Below the pieces are notes generated by a model. It searched no databases, was not told the DNA's origin, and worked only from the letters and a program-made list of their open reading frames with translations. A program made the position numbers and the translations under genes. A DNA stretch of 64,000 bases. Source: Tunturiibacter empetritectus (GTDB taxonomy: Bacteria > Acidobacteriota > Terriglobia > Terriglobales > Acidobacteriaceae). Below are positions 38,942 through 48,372 of the stretch, one piece after another; the first letter of the stretch is position 1, and each line of letters starts with the position of its first letter. Location of the stretch: the NCBI RefSeq assembly GCF_013410875.1, contig NZ_JACCCU010000003.1, positions 434,001-498,000 of the forward strand. The letters run 5' to 3'.

Positions 38942-39103
38942 AAGATTTTTATTCGCTACGCCAACAGACGTTGAAACCCCGTCAAAAGATGTACGAAGGG
39001 CCTCACTTTCTGGATTGGATGCAGTTTTTTAACATTCACGCCGCACTCTGGCAAAAAGATCTTCATCTGGCTTATGAGGGAGGTGAGCTTTGAGCGGACC
39101 TCT

Positions 39104-39256
39104 TCCTCCCGTTGGTCGCAGGCTGAGCTCGTGCCGACCAACGGGAGGATCTACCGAAGGGGTATACCCGTCACGAAGTGACCGCGCGAACCGGGCCCCC
39201 ACAAACAGGTCTTCGTTTGCGGGATTGCCAAGCGCAGTGGGCCCGTCCGGCAGGAC
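39104..39256. repeat. Palindromic interspersed repeat, copy 3 (left arm lost)
   Basis: It contains the central CTCCCGTTGGTCG stem, GGTATACC, the GTCAC-GAA-GTGAC hairpin, the extra CCCACAAAC...TTTGCGGG module and the right terminus GTCCGGCAGGAC. The left arm is missing. It lies in a divergent promoter region, about 36 bases before the next start codon. Confidence 0.88.
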
Positions 39257-39292
39257 AGAGCTTCGATCTGGCCCTATGATGGTCACAGACCA

Positions 39293-40540
39293 ATGAAGTC
39301 TTTGCTCCCCAGCCGTACGCAGACTCGGCGATGGCTATTCCTCGGTGTCACCGCGCTGCCGATCGTCTTCGCCGTGGGTTGCGCCAGTCCCGGCCCGCCC
39401 CACGCCCCCTCCCTCGATCTGCCCGAGGTCGTAAAAGACCTCACCGCCGAGAGAGTCGGCGACAGGGTCACGCTTCATTGGACGACTTCCGAGAAGACCA
39501 CCGATCACCTTGCAATCAAAGGCACAATCACCGCAGAGATCTGCCGTGCCTCTCTCCCGGCCACCGCTTCCACTTCCGCCTGCACGGTGGTCAAGCGACT
39601 CCCCGTACAAAGTGGACCGAGCCAGACCGAAGAGATCCTTCCCCCCTCGCTGACGGCAGATCCCGCCTCGCTCCTCGCCTACAAGGTCCAGCTCTTCAAC
39701 CCCCACAACCGCTCCGCTGGCCCTTCCTCCGAGGCCTTCATCGCCGCCGGCGCAGCCCCGCCGCCAGTCGAGCAGCTTCGGGCAACCTCCGTCCGAGAGG
39801 GCATTCAGCTGGAGTGGCAGCAGCCAAACACCTCTTTAAGCAACTTGCAGGTACAGCTTGACCGCCACCTCCTCGCCTCCATGACCAGCACCCAGGCTCC
39901 CGTCCCGGCAAGTTCAGCATCCACCCCCGCAGCCAGGCCCGCACTCCGCAGCAAATCCAGAAAGCCATTGCCGACCACCACCTTCGCCTCCGCCAAACCG
40001 CAGACCACGTCGACCGCACAGCCGAAGACGCCGGACGACGTGAAGTTAGAGACCCCAAAACAGACAGCCGACGCAGGCGGCACCATCGACCAGACCACAC
40101 AGAAGGGCGACAGCTACCGCTACACGGCCAGGAGGGTTCGTGAGATCTCCCTCGCCGGCCACACTCTCGAACTTCGCAGTGAGATCTCCACTCCGGTCAC
40201 CGTTACCATGCTCGACACCTTTCCCCCCGCCATCCCCACCGGCCTCGAAGCCGTGCCCGGCGGAGCCACCCCATCCGACCGGTCCATCGATCTTTCATGG
40301 ACGCCCAACACAGATGTCGATCTCGCCGGGTATAGTGTGTATCGACAGGAAGTTACCTCGACAGGCCAAGTTGCGGGACCAGCAACGCGCCTGAACCCAT
40401 CCCCGATCGTCGGTCCTGCCTACCGCGATCAAACCGCCATCCCAGGGCATCGCTACGCCTATCGCGTCACTGCGGTCGATGCCATCGGAAACGAGAGCGC
40501 CCCGAGCGCCGAAGTGCAGGAAATATTAAGGGAGCAATAA
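39293..40540 (+). CDS. Lipoprotein with fibronectin type III-like domains
   Basis: A 415-residue protein with a lipobox (VFAVGC, Cys30). Two or three Fn3-like units can be seen. One begins DLTAERVGDRVTLHW. The last has IPTGLEAVPGG, IDLSWTPNTDVDLAGYSVYR and YAYRVTAVDAIGNESAPS. Between them is a Ser/Thr/Pro-rich linker of ~80 residues. It is probably an outer-membrane or periplasmic binding or structural protein. The ATG lies 36 bases after a truncated palindromic repeat, so the repeat is likely within or next to its promoter. It is 8 bases upstream of the fumarylacetoacetase-family gene. Confidence 0.8.
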   Translation: MKSLLPSRTQTRRWLFLGVTALPIVFAVGCASPGPPHAPSLDLPEVVKDLTAERVGDRVTLHWTTSEKTTDHLAIKGTITAEICRASLPATASTSACTVVKRLPVQSGPSQTEEILPPSLTADPASLLAYKVQLFNPHNRSAGPSSEAFIAAGAAPPPVEQLRATSVREGIQLEWQQPNTSLSNLQVQLDRHLLASMTSTQAPVPASSASTPAARPALRSKSRKPLPTTTFASAKPQTTSTAQPKTPDDVKLETPKQTADAGGTIDQTTQKGDSYRYTARRVREISLAGHTLELRSEISTPVTVTMLDTFPPAIPTGLEAVPGGATPSDRSIDLSWTPNTDVDLAGYSVYRQEVTSTGQVAGPATRLNPSPIVGPAYRDQTAIPGHRYAYRVTAVDAIGNESAPSAEVQEILREQ

Positions 40541-40548
40541 AAAAACAC

Positions 40549-41397
40549 ATGCGTTACTGCAAGTACCTGTCGTCGGAAAACGACACCTTTCTCCCACGCT
40601 ATGCCCTCGTCGAGAAGCGCAACGGCATCCTCTGGGCCACACTGCCCATGCAGGCCCCTCAGGAAGACCTCAACACCCGCATCCTCGGCGGCGTCCCCAT
40701 CCCCACCCTCGCAATCGACTTCGAGCCCACCCCGCTCGACGACCTGTATCTCCTCCCACCGGTCACCCCCTCGAAGATCCTCTGCGTTGGCCGCAACTAC
40801 CGCGACCACGCTGCCGAGCTGGGCAACGAAGTCCCCAAAGAGCCGCTCCTCTTCTTCAAGCCACCCTCCTCGCTGCTCGGCCCCAAAGGCACCATCCGCA
40901 TGCCCGCCATCTCCAACCGCGTTGATTACGAAGGAGAACTAGGCGTCGTCATCGGCCGCCGCTGCTACCGGATCGGTCCCGACGAAGACGTCCGCCCCTA
41001 CATTCGCGGCTACGTCTGCGTCAACGACGTCACCGCCCGTGACATCCAGAAGTCCGACGGCCAGTGGACCCGCGCCAAGGGCTTCGACACCTTCTGCCCC
41101 GTCGGCCCCATCGTCTCCGACGAGATCGACCCCGTCGGATTCGCCGACAAAGCCCCAGCGCCGGTCACCATCACCACCCGCCTCAACGGCGTCGTCAAGC
41201 AGCAGGGCAGCACCCGCGACCTCATCTTCCCCATCGCCGACCTGCTCCGCTACATCACCGCCACCATGACCCTCGAGCCCGGCGACCTCATTCCCACAGG
41301 AACCCCAGCAGGAGTAGGAGCCGTCCAGCCTAACGACCGCATCCAAGTGGAAATAGACGGTCTCGGCGTCCTCGATAATCAATTTGCCGCCGGCTGA
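40549..41397 (+). CDS. Fumarylacetoacetate hydrolase family protein
   Basis: A 282-residue FAH-fold enzyme. KILCVGRNYRDHAAELG begins the domain, the metal-binding acids are in RVDYEGELGVVIG, and later motifs are YVCVNDVTARDIQ and IPTGTPAGVG. Members hydrolyse or decarboxylate beta-keto acids in aromatic and sugar breakdown; the substrate here is unknown. GGGAG is 14 bases before the ATG, longer than ideal. The short gap after the Fn3 lipoprotein gene suggests co-transcription. Confidence 0.9.
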   Translation: MRYCKYLSSENDTFLPRYALVEKRNGILWATLPMQAPQEDLNTRILGGVPIPTLAIDFEPTPLDDLYLLPPVTPSKILCVGRNYRDHAAELGNEVPKEPLLFFKPPSSLLGPKGTIRMPAISNRVDYEGELGVVIGRRCYRIGPDEDVRPYIRGYVCVNDVTARDIQKSDGQWTRAKGFDTFCPVGPIVSDEIDPVGFADKAPAPVTITTRLNGVVKQQGSTRDLIFPIADLLRYITATMTLEPGDLIPTGTPAGVGAVQPNDRIQVEIDGLGVLDNQFAAG

Positions 41398-41487
41398 CCA
41401 CCGCCGCGCTCTAACAGACAGCTGCACAAAACAGCGCAATCCCTCAGAGCTTGATAAAATCTCTACTAACAGCCAAGGAGAAAGATT

Positions 41488-42486
41488 ATGGCATCGTTAC
41501 TCGAACAGCTTCGCGGATACACCACCGTCGTCTCCGACAGCGGAGACTTCAACGCCATCCAGCAGTTCCGCCCACAGGATGCGACCACGAACCCCTCTCT
41601 GATCGCCGCCGCCGCCGAGAAAGCCGAGTACCAGTCTGTTGTCGACGACGTGCTCAAAGCAGTACGCAAAGAAGCAGGCCCCAACGCCTCCGACAAAGAA
41701 GTCGCTGCAATCGCCTTCCGGCCCCTCGAAGTCGCCTTCGGCCTCAAGATCCTCGACATCGTCCCTGGCCGCGTCTCGACCGAGGTTGACGCCCGCCTCT
41801 CCTACGACACCGAAAAGTCAATCGACGAAGCCCACGCCATCATTGCTCTCTATGACAAGGCCGGCATCTCGCGCGACCGCGTCCTCATCAAGCTTGCCTC
41901 CACCTGGGAGGGAATCCGTGCCGCTGAGATCCTCGAGAAGGAGGGCATCCACTGCAACATGACGCTGCTCTTCGGCATTCATCAGGCCGTCGCTGCCGCT
42001 GAAGCCAAGGCCACCCTCATCTCGCCCTTCGTTGGACGCATCCTCGACTGGTACAAGAAAGACACCGGCAAGGACTACGCTCCTGCCGAAGACCCCGGCG
42101 TTGAGTCTGTCACCACCATCTACAACTACTACAAGAAATTCGGCTACAAGACTGTCGTCATGGGCGCGAGCTTCCGCAATATCGGTGAGATTACTGAACT
42201 CGCTGGTTGCGACCTGCTCACCATCGCACCAAAGCTGCTTGACGAGCTTGAAAAGACCCAGGGCGAGCTGCCGCGCAAGCTCGATCCCGCGAAAGCACAG
42301 AGCCTGGACATCAAGAAGATCCCGATCGACAAAGCCACCTTCGACAAGATGCACGCCGAAGATCGCATGGCCACCGACAAGCTGAAGGAAGGCATTGACG
42401 GCTTCTCCAAGGCCATCGTCGATCTCGAAGTGATCCTCGAAAAACGTCTCAGCGAGATCAACGAACCAGCCGCAGCAGCTCGCTAA
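41488..42486 (+). CDS. tal: Transaldolase
   Basis: Transaldolase moves a dihydroxyacetone unit between sugar phosphates in the pentose phosphate pathway. The 332-residue protein is the TalB type: DATTNPSLI near the N-terminus, the Schiff-base lysine in [12 protein letters not shown] and the following NMTLLFG. AAGGAG lies 7-8 bases before the ATG. It is followed by a hairpin that may end transcription before the next gene. Confidence 0.95.
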   Translation: MASLLEQLRGYTTVVSDSGDFNAIQQFRPQDATTNPSLIAAAAEKAEYQSVVDDVLKAVRKEAGPNASDKEVAAIAFRPLEVAFGLKILDIVPGRVSTEVDARLSYDTEKSIDEAHAIIALYDKAGISRDRVLIKLASTWEGIRAAEILEKEGIHCNMTLLFGIHQAVAAAEAKATLISPFVGRILDWYKKDTGKDYAPAEDPGVESVTTIYNYYKKFGYKTVVMGASFRNIGEITELAGCDLLTIAPKLLDELEKTQGELPRKLDPAKAQSLDIKKIPIDKATFDKMHAEDRMATDKLKEGIDGFSKAIVDLEVILEKRLSEINEPAAAAR

Positions 42487-42515
42487 TTCTCAACAGCCAA
42501 TTCAACGTTTTCCCT

Positions 42516-42545
42516 CTCGGCGGCCTCTCAAAAAGGTCGCCGAGT
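42516..42545 (+). terminator. Hairpin after transaldolase gene
   Basis: The stem CTCGGCGGCC/GGTCGCCGAG (one mismatch) with a loop of TCTCAAAAA type is followed by TTGTCTG. Likely terminator; the T-run is poor. Confidence 0.55.
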
Positions 42546-42578
42546 TGTCTGTAACAAAACTTTATTAAGGGCCAACCG

Positions 42579-42611
42579 CCTCGCCTCAGACTTTGTCTAA
42601 ATTAGGCGAGG
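42579..42611 (+). promoter_or_regulatory. SD-sequestering stem-loop in leader of His-rich protein gene
   Basis: CCTCGCCT (42579-42586) pairs perfectly with AGGCGAGG (42604-42611). The second arm contains the ribosome-binding GAGG 6 bases before the ATG. An inner AGAC/GTCT stem can stack in the loop. This could hide the ribosome-binding site until temperature, a protein or a ligand opens it. Confidence 0.55.
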
Positions 42612-42617
42612 TGAAAC

Positions 42618-43019
42618 ATGCACCCGATTAAAATCCTTGCCGCAACTACGGTTGTCGCTTTCAGCTTTGCGGTAGCTGCTCCCAAATCCCAGGCTCAAAT
42701 CGCAGTCAACATCGGCCCCGCCCCGGTGTGCCCCTACGGCTACTATGACGTCGCCCCCTATAACTGCGCTCCCTACGGCTACTACGGTCCCGAGTGGTTC
42801 TCCAGTGGCGTCTTCATCGGCTCAGGCCCCTGGTTCCACGGTCCCGACCACTTCAACGGCCACGTCGACAATCACTTCCATCCCGAACACGGATATCACG
42901 GCCCCTATCCTGCCCGAGGCGAAGCCGCACGTCCTGAGAACCACGTCGACCACATGGAGAACTTCCACGGCAACGAGACGCGCGACGGCCATGGCCACGC
43001 AGGCGGCGAACACCGCTAA
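42618..43019 (+). CDS. Secreted His/Tyr/Gly-rich protein of unknown function
   Basis: A 133-residue protein with a signal peptide ending near KSQAQIA. The mature part is rich in Tyr, Gly and Pro at first (CPYGYYDVAPYNCAPYGYYG, two cysteines) and in His, Asn and Gly later, with about 20 histidines. That composition suggests metal binding or a surface-exposed unstructured protein. Its ribosome-binding site lies in one arm of a perfect 8-bp stem. I do not recognise a family. Confidence 0.75.
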   Translation: MHPIKILAATTVVAFSFAVAAPKSQAQIAVNIGPAPVCPYGYYDVAPYNCAPYGYYGPEWFSSGVFIGSGPWFHGPDHFNGHVDNHFHPEHGYHGPYPARGEAARPENHVDHMENFHGNETRDGHGHAGGEHR

Positions 43020-43098
43020 CTCAATACGTAACCAAAAGAGTTAAAAATGTAACAAATAAAGTTACGTATACCTTGAATCAAGAAACACCGCAGTTACA

Positions 43099-43140
43099 AG
43101 AGAGGGGGCAGAGACCGTTTCCAGTCTCTGCCCTCTCTCT
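43099..43140. terminator. 17-bp hairpin between convergent genes
   Basis: Arms at 43099-43115 and 43124-43140 pair with one G.U and an 8-base loop. It lies between convergent genes (His-rich protein and diguanylate cyclase) and probably ends transcription in both directions, though T-runs are weak. Confidence 0.65.
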
Positions 43141-43154
43141 TCACCTCGCGACCT

Positions 43155-44492
43155 TCACAATACCGAAACTCTACCTCTCCCACTCGCCACCGCAGCCATC
43201 TGCGAGTCCACCACAGCTGTCGTCAGTCCACCCACCCCCTTGGCCGACTGCGCTCCCGGCCGGTGCTTGGATGCATACATCCTCTGGTCCGCCACCCGCA
43301 GCAGACGGATCGAGTCCTGCGCGTCCTGCGGATACACCGCCATGCCAACGCTCGCCGAAACCACCATCGGCTTGCCCTCCATCATCAGCGGCTGCTCCAG
43401 CGCCCCGCGAACCGACTCCAACAGGTGTCCGAGCCCCTGCTCCGGCTCCACATCCGCCGCCACAATCACAAACTCATCCCCACCCAGCCGCGCCAGCGTA
43501 TCCGACGCCCGCACCCCCCGGCGCAGGTTCATCGAAACCTCGAGCAGCACCTGGTCGCCTATCTGGTGTCCCATCGTGTCGTTGATCTTCTTGAAGCCAT
43601 TCAGATCCAGAATGATCAGCGCCAGCCGGCTCCCCGTGCGGTCCGCTCGGTCGATCGCCATCGTCAGCCGGTCGGCAAGCAGGCGCCGGTTCGGCAGTCC
43701 CGTCAATTCATCATGCAGCGCCAGCCACTCGTTGCTCGAGATCTGCTCCTCCAGCATCACCAGGATCATCCCAATCGAGATCAGCGACTTCTGCATATTC
43801 CAGATATGCGACGCAATATCGGCATACGCGCGATACTGCACAATCCACGGATGCAGCAGCAGGCACAGCGACCAGATCGTAAAGCCGGTCACAATCGCCA
43901 GCCTCCCGGTGCTTCCCGCCGGCAGCCGCCGCTGGAAGTTCAGCGCAGCCGTCGCATAGACGCAGCACAGGCTCCAGTACACCGCTGCCCGGTAGTCGGA
44001 GAGATGGATCAGATATCCCATCGCCATCCACGCGCACACATGCAGCACCGCCACCGTCAGGCTGCGGCGAAGATACAGCGAGGTCGATACCCCAACCACC
44101 ATACCCGCTGCCATGCAAGGGAAGAACGCAATCCCCGTATACAGGTGCAGCCCATACACCGTGCACAAAGCCAGCAGCGGCAACGCATTCAGGCCCAGGT
44201 ACAGCAGCCGCGCACTCTTCGAGACGGGGTTCACTCCCGACGCCCATACAAAGATCATGCCCGTCAGCAGGTAGCAGTCCATCACAATCACATGCAGAAT
44301 CTTCTGCGGTGGTCCGTTCGGTGCGTAGAACGTATGCGCCGCCGCCTCCACCAGCGTAAAGAACAGGCCCAGCAGCCACAGGTCCGCACGCTCCTGCGGA
44401 TGCCGCTTCCGCAGCAACACCAGGATCACAATCAGGATCAACAACGCCAGCAGATCGGGGAGAAAGGCAAAGTTCATCGGGGACCCGGGCAT
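43155..44492 (-). CDS. Membrane diguanylate cyclase (GGDEF)
   Basis: A ~445-residue protein with eight membrane segments followed by a GGDEF domain that makes cyclic di-GMP. The signature is RLGGDEFVI, and an inhibitory I-site RASD lies five residues before it, so product feedback is likely. The domain starts HDELTGLPNRRLL. No EAL domain is present. The start is uncertain: ATG at 44492 is used, 44477 is an alternative, and the open frame reaches 44627. It is preceded by a long AT-rich intergenic region. Confidence 0.9.
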   Translation of the reverse strand: MPGSPMNFAFLPDLLALLILIVILVLLRKRHPQERADLWLLGLFFTLVEAAAHTFYAPNGPPQKILHVIVMDCYLLTGMIFVWASGVNPVSKSARLLYLGLNALPLLALCTVYGLHLYTGIAFFPCMAAGMVVGVSTSLYLRRSLTVAVLHVCAWMAMGYLIHLSDYRAAVYWSLCCVYATAALNFQRRLPAGSTGRLAIVTGFTIWSLCLLLHPWIVQYRAYADIASHIWNMQKSLISIGMILVMLEEQISSNEWLALHDELTGLPNRRLLADRLTMAIDRADRTGSRLALIILDLNGFKKINDTMGHQIGDQVLLEVSMNLRRGVRASDTLARLGGDEFVIVAADVEPEQGLGHLLESVRGALEQPLMMEGKPMVVSASVGMAVYPQDAQDSIRLLRVADQRMYASKHRPGAQSAKGVGGLTTAVVDSQMAAVASGRGRVSVL

Positions 44493-45190
44493 CCGTCGCA
44501 CTTGGATTTGGCCCCAGCCACAGGCCAAGCGGGATGCGTTTGCTTCCTCTACCTGCGACGGCCAGCTTCGCCATCGCCATAAAGCCCTGAAACTTTTGAA
44601 ACCCAAACAATAGTCCAAAAACACCATCAGCGCGATGGCAAAAGCATCTTCTACAAAAATAAATTTGTAACAAACAACACTGCAGAGGAAGCACTGCGCA
44701 GAACCCTCCTGAGACGGGCAAACGCTGCCTCGGTCAACTCTTCTGAAGACAGCCGGAAAAAATTACAGAGCAAAATTTCTGCCCCCCCGCGGGATCTTTG
44801 AAACTTCGTTGCACTAACTTGCGGGGGCCCTGGTAGCTCGTCGGTCTCACAGAGATAGAAACGCTGTTTGTCGCACAATTATGCGGTATTCCCAAGCCAA
44901 TCGAACATAAAAATTCCGCTGCAGAGAAGCTGCAAACAACGGAACATTGCTGATTTTTCCACTAAATTTATTACCTCAATCGCATCAATCGGATAGCCGT
45001 TCTCCCCACAGTCTGCCCCGCTAAAACTTCAGCATGGCGAAGAGTGGGAACGCAATGGTAGTGAACATAATCTGCAAACCGTTACAGACATAATTCGTTT
45101 AGAAACAACATTCACTACAAAAAAACAAACGAGCATGTCAGGGATCTGCTCTTCGATTTCCGTCGATTCGAGTCAACTATCGCTGCCCGC
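44493..45190. other. AT-rich intergenic region upstream of the diguanylate cyclase gene
   Basis: About 700 bases with no credible gene on either strand. The composition is more AT-rich than elsewhere. One small palindrome, TACAAA-6-TTTGTA (44652-44669), lies about 160 bases upstream of the cyclase start and could be an operator. I see no riboswitch consensus (a cyclic di-GMP riboswitch was specifically looked for). Confidence 0.5.
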
Positions 45191-45238
45191 AAAAAAGTAG
45201 AGGGTTGAAGGTCATTATGACCAACCAACCCTCTACTT
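45191..45238 (-). terminator. Strong terminator of the FecR-like gene
   Basis: A 13-bp perfect stem (45195-45207 and 45226-45238) encloses an inner GGTCA/TGACC hairpin and is followed leftward by six T residues. Located 24 bases after the stop codon. Confidence 0.88.
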
Positions 45239-45262
45239 GCGTAAACCTACTTAGGTGATCGC

Positions 45263-46300
45263 TTACCGGTGCCCGCCACCACCGCCGTGGAACCCGCCGC
45301 CGCCACCCCCTTGGAATCCGCCGCCATGGAAACCTCCACCTGCGGCCGTTGCGCCATGGAAGCCTCCGCCCGCGACCGCTGCGCCCCGATACCCTCCGTT
45401 GCCGCCACGGAAGCCATAGCCGCCACGGTAGCCGTACCCTCGCCCATAGAAGCCACGGCCATACACAAAGCCGCCGCCATACAGGTAGTACGGCGAGTAG
45501 AAGCCGTAGCCGAACGGACTAAAGAACGGCCCGCCACCCGGCAGCCAGTCATAGGAGTAGAGACCTGCATCCCACGCCCAGCCCGGTGCAAACCCACCAT
45601 AGCCATAGTCCGGCCCATATCCCGCATACTGCGCAGCGAGATTCACGTTCGCCTCGCCCAGGTACTGCGAGCGCAGCTCACTCCAGCGATATAGATCATC
45701 TTGCGAGCGGTCTTTGTTGAAGCTCACCGGCTTCACCGCCTCGCCAACAAGAATGATCTGCTTGCCGCCCTTTACCTCCACCGGCTTCACCTTGCTCTCA
45801 AGATCATTGCCGGGATAGACCGCCGCCTTCCCGTCGAACGTGCGCACCGTATTCGCATCCGCGTTGAACTCATACAGGCCGTTCTTTAGAATCTGCGTCT
45901 GACCGCCCTTCTGATCGATCAGGATCATATTCTGCGGATAGAGCTGATCCGCCTCCACCTCGGCGCGCCCCTGCTCCACGCTTACCTCGGTGTGAGTCAG
46001 ATCCGGCTTGATCATCTTCACGGTGCTGTTCTTATCCAGCCGCAGAAACACGCCCGGCGTCAGCAGCATCTCAGCTCTTCCATCCGCCGTTGCAAGATAT
46101 TGGCCCGGCTGTATCTCGGCCTGGCCCACGGATCGTGCCGTAACCTGGCGGCCGTCGATCGAAGCCTGGCCTTCCACGTAGTTGAGAGATCCTGGGCGGG
46201 CTGGGTTCGCGCCTTGCTGCTGAGCGCTCTGCTGCTGAGCAATGACAGGCGGAAGCAGAGTCGCCAGGGAAAGAAGAACGATTGATTTGAGCCCTGACAT
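45263..46300 (-). CDS. FecR-domain-like secreted protein with Gly/Tyr-rich tail
   Basis: A 345-residue exported protein (signal ends near PPVIAQQQ). Residues ~35-185 form repeated beta-hairpin units like FecR/LPS-assembly sensor domains (GRAEMLLTPGVFLRLDKNSTV). The final ~110 residues are dominated by Gly, Tyr, Phe and His in short GGGFHG-type repeats, probably extended and surface exposed. Similar two-part proteins are common in acidobacteria, without known function. A perfect 8-bp inverted repeat and paired direct repeats lie upstream of the start. A strong terminator follows. Confidence 0.8.
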   Translation of the reverse strand: MSGLKSIVLLSLATLLPPVIAQQQSAQQQGANPARPGSLNYVEGQASIDGRQVTARSVGQAEIQPGQYLATADGRAEMLLTPGVFLRLDKNSTVKMIKPDLTHTEVSVEQGRAEVEADQLYPQNMILIDQKGGQTQILKNGLYEFNADANTVRTFDGKAAVYPGNDLESKVKPVEVKGGKQIILVGEAVKPVSFNKDRSQDDLYRWSELRSQYLGEANVNLAAQYAGYGPDYGYGGFAPGWAWDAGLYSYDWLPGGGPFFSPFGYGFYSPYYLYGGGFVYGRGFYGRGYGYRGGYGFRGGNGGYRGAAVAGGGFHGATAAGGGFHGGGFQGGGGGGFHGGGGGHR

Positions 46301-46373
46301 ATTCGTAAAACCTCTGTTTATTTAGATGAAACAGAAGGAGAAACGTAACATTATGCTCAACCCATGCCTGACC

Positions 46374-46395
46374 ATTGAACCCCATGTGGTTCAAT
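46374..46395. promoter_or_regulatory. Inverted repeat upstream of FecR-like gene
   Basis: ATTGAACC-CCATGT-GGTTCAAT, perfect 8-bp arms with a 6-base spacer, about 75 bases before the start codon of the FecR-like gene. It has the form of a dimeric repressor or activator site. Confidence 0.55.
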
Positions 46396-46457
46396 AAGTT
46401 GCTGCCCTGACCAAAGGCGACGGAGGAATGACAAGGCGGGGACAAGACTTCATCAAA

Positions 46458-46490
46458 GACACCGAAAACGAATCTTTCGACACCGAAAAC
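46458..46490. repeat. Two 12-bp direct repeats 21 bases apart
   Basis: GACACCGAAAAC occurs at 46458-46469 and 46479-46490, a spacing of two helical turns, about 160-190 bases upstream of the FecR-like gene. Possibly a regulator site; may be chance. Confidence 0.6.
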
Positions 46491-46533
46491 AGCCTTCAAA
46501 GGCAGTTGTAAAAGTTATGTCTCTTTACGAAGC

Positions 46534-46711
46534 GTCCTGCCGGACGGGCGCCCTGCGCTGGCGGCGGGCGTTTGCGCGCCATTTTAAAGCTTCGCCCGGT
46601 CCTTCCGCTGGTCGGAATCAACACCCTTCGCGACCAACGGGAGCGCCAACCGAAGGGGTATACAAGTCACGAAGTGACCGCACGCCGCGTAGGCGGCCCG
46701 TCCGGCAGGAC
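46534..46711. repeat. Palindromic interspersed repeat, copy 4 (left inner arm diverged)
   Basis: 178 bp, with both GTCCTGCCGGAC-type termini and an intact right half. The left inner arm has lost the GTCAC hairpin, and the central left stem reads CTTCCGCTGGTCG. It ends 5 bases from the hslU stop codon. Confidence 0.88.
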
Positions 46712-46716
46712 AGTTT

Positions 46717-48309
46717 CTACAAAATATAACGCGAAAGATCTTGATCCTTCACAATCGAAGCCACCTGCTGCCGCACATACTCCGGATCAACCACGATCAC
46801 CTTCTCCACGCCCGTTGCGGTCTGCCGCTCGATCACCGGCAGCGGCGGCGATGGCATCTGCGGCTCCGACGTAAGCGAAGCAGAGACAGGCACTTCGCCC
46901 ACAACGCCCTCCTCCGTAATCTCCGCCCGCGGGCTCTTGAACAGATCCGGAGCCTGGAAGCTGATCTCATCGAGCACGCGTTCCAGAATCGTATGCAGTC
47001 TCCGAGCCCCAATGTTTTCCGTAGTTTCGTTCACCCTGAAGGCAAACTGCGCCATCTCCGCAATCGCCTCCTTGGTAAACTCCAGCTTCAACCCCTCCGT
47101 CTCCAGAAGCGCTGTAGACTGCTTCACCAGCGACGACTTCGGCTCCGTAAGAATGCGAATAAAGTCGTTCACCGTCAACGAGTTCAACTCCACGCGAATC
47201 GGAAAACGTCCCTGCAACTCCGGAATCAGATCGCTAGGCTTCGACACATGAAATGCCCCTGCAGCAATAAACAGGATGTGATCGGTCGAAACCATCCCAT
47301 ACTTCGTGCTAACCGTAGTCCCTTCCACGATCGGCAGAATATCGCGCTGTACGCCCTCGCGCGAGACATCCGGCCCGTGCCCACCCTCGCGCCCGGCAAT
47401 CTTGTCGATCTCATCCAGAAACACAATCCCCGAATCCTCAACCCGCTCCACCGCAAGCCGATTCACCTGATCCATATCGATCAGCCTGCTCTCCTCCTCC
47501 TGCACCAGGTAGTCGAAGGCCTCTGCCACCTTCATCTTGCGCTTCTTCGTGCGCTGTCCAAACAGCCCCGGCAGCATGTCCTTCAGATTGATATCCATCT
47601 CCTCAGAACCCTGATTTGAGATCACCTCAAAGCTAGGCTGGTTACGGTCGCGCACATCCAGTTCCACTGTGCGCTCATCCAGCTTGCCCTCGCGAAACTG
47701 TTGCCGCAGCTTCTCTCTCGTCCGATGCTCACGGTCCCCCGGCTTCTCCTCGGAGTCATCCACTGCCCCCGCCACAGGCAGCTGAATCACATTGCTCCCA
47801 GGCTCGTGCGTCGCCGCAGCGGCAGTTGCAGCAGGAGCGGCCGTTGGCGTCGGAGGCAGCAGCAGATCGATCAGACGATCCTCCGCCGCAAGCTCCGCCT
47901 TGTCCTCCACCTCTTCCATCTTCTCTTCGCGAACCATGTCGATCGCGATCTCCACCAGGTCGCGCACAATCGACTCCACATCGCGCCCAACATACCCGAC
48001 CTCGGTAAACTTCGAGGCCTCCACCTTCAGAAACGGCGAGTTCGTCAGCTTGGCCAGCCTTCGCGCAATCTCCGTCTTTCCCACGCCCGTTGGCCCGATC
48101 ATGATGATGTTCTTCGGCATGATCTCATCAGCCAGCTCTGGCGGAAGCTTCTGCCGGCGCATGCGATTACGCAGCGCAATCGCCACCGCCCGCTTGGCCG
48201 CATGCTGTCCCACCACGTACTTATCGAGCTCCGTGACGATCTCACGCGGCGTCATCTCGTCCAGTGCAAGCGCCTGATCTTCAGCAGTTCCAGGTAAAAA
48301 AATTGCCAT
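46717..48309 (-). CDS. hslU: ATP-dependent protease ATPase subunit HslU
   Basis: HslU is the AAA+ unfoldase that feeds proteins to the HslV peptidase. The 530-residue protein has Walker [10 protein letters not shown], pore motif region GYVGRDVES, Walker [13 protein letters not shown] and the C-terminal tail ending SRYIL that docks into HslV. The I-domain carries an Ala/Pro/Thr-rich insertion of ~40 residues, making the protein longer than the ~440 of Escherichia coli. It lies 63 bases downstream of hslV in the usual order, and its stop is 5 bases from a palindromic repeat that may act as the 3' end of the transcript. Confidence 0.96.
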   Translation of the reverse strand: MAIFLPGTAEDQALALDEMTPREIVTELDKYVVGQHAAKRAVAIALRNRMRRQKLPPELADEIMPKNIIMIGPTGVGKTEIARRLAKLTNSPFLKVEASKFTEVGYVGRDVESIVRDLVEIAIDMVREEKMEEVEDKAELAAEDRLIDLLLPPTPTAAPAATAAAATHEPGSNVIQLPVAGAVDDSEEKPGDREHRTREKLRQQFREGKLDERTVELDVRDRNQPSFEVISNQGSEEMDINLKDMLPGLFGQRTKKRKMKVAEAFDYLVQEEESRLIDMDQVNRLAVERVEDSGIVFLDEIDKIAGREGGHGPDVSREGVQRDILPIVEGTTVSTKYGMVSTDHILFIAAGAFHVSKPSDLIPELQGRFPIRVELNSLTVNDFIRILTEPKSSLVKQSTALLETEGLKLEFTKEAIAEMAQFAFRVNETTENIGARRLHTILERVLDEISFQAPDLFKSPRAEITEEGVVGEVPVSASLTSEPQMPSPPLPVIERQTATGVEKVIVVDPEYVRQQVASIVKDQDLSRYIL

Positions 48310-48372
48310 CGTGCTGTACTCCTTGTCGCATGTCGCAGCGACGAATCTTTGAACCTCTACGAACTGTCGAGC

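Noticed and set aside
43263..44582. Long Arg/His/Gln-rich open frame on the + strand
   Set aside because: It is exactly antisense to the GGDEF cyclase, which has clear motifs; its low-complexity composition is typical of GC-rich shadow frames.
44651..44878. 75-residue open frame on the minus strand in the AT-rich gap
   Set aside because: No ribosome-binding site, no motif and composition unlike coding sequence in this genome.
44493..45190. Cyclic di-GMP riboswitch upstream of the GGDEF gene
   Set aside because: No GEMM-type consensus or tetraloop-receptor pattern could be found on the minus strand.
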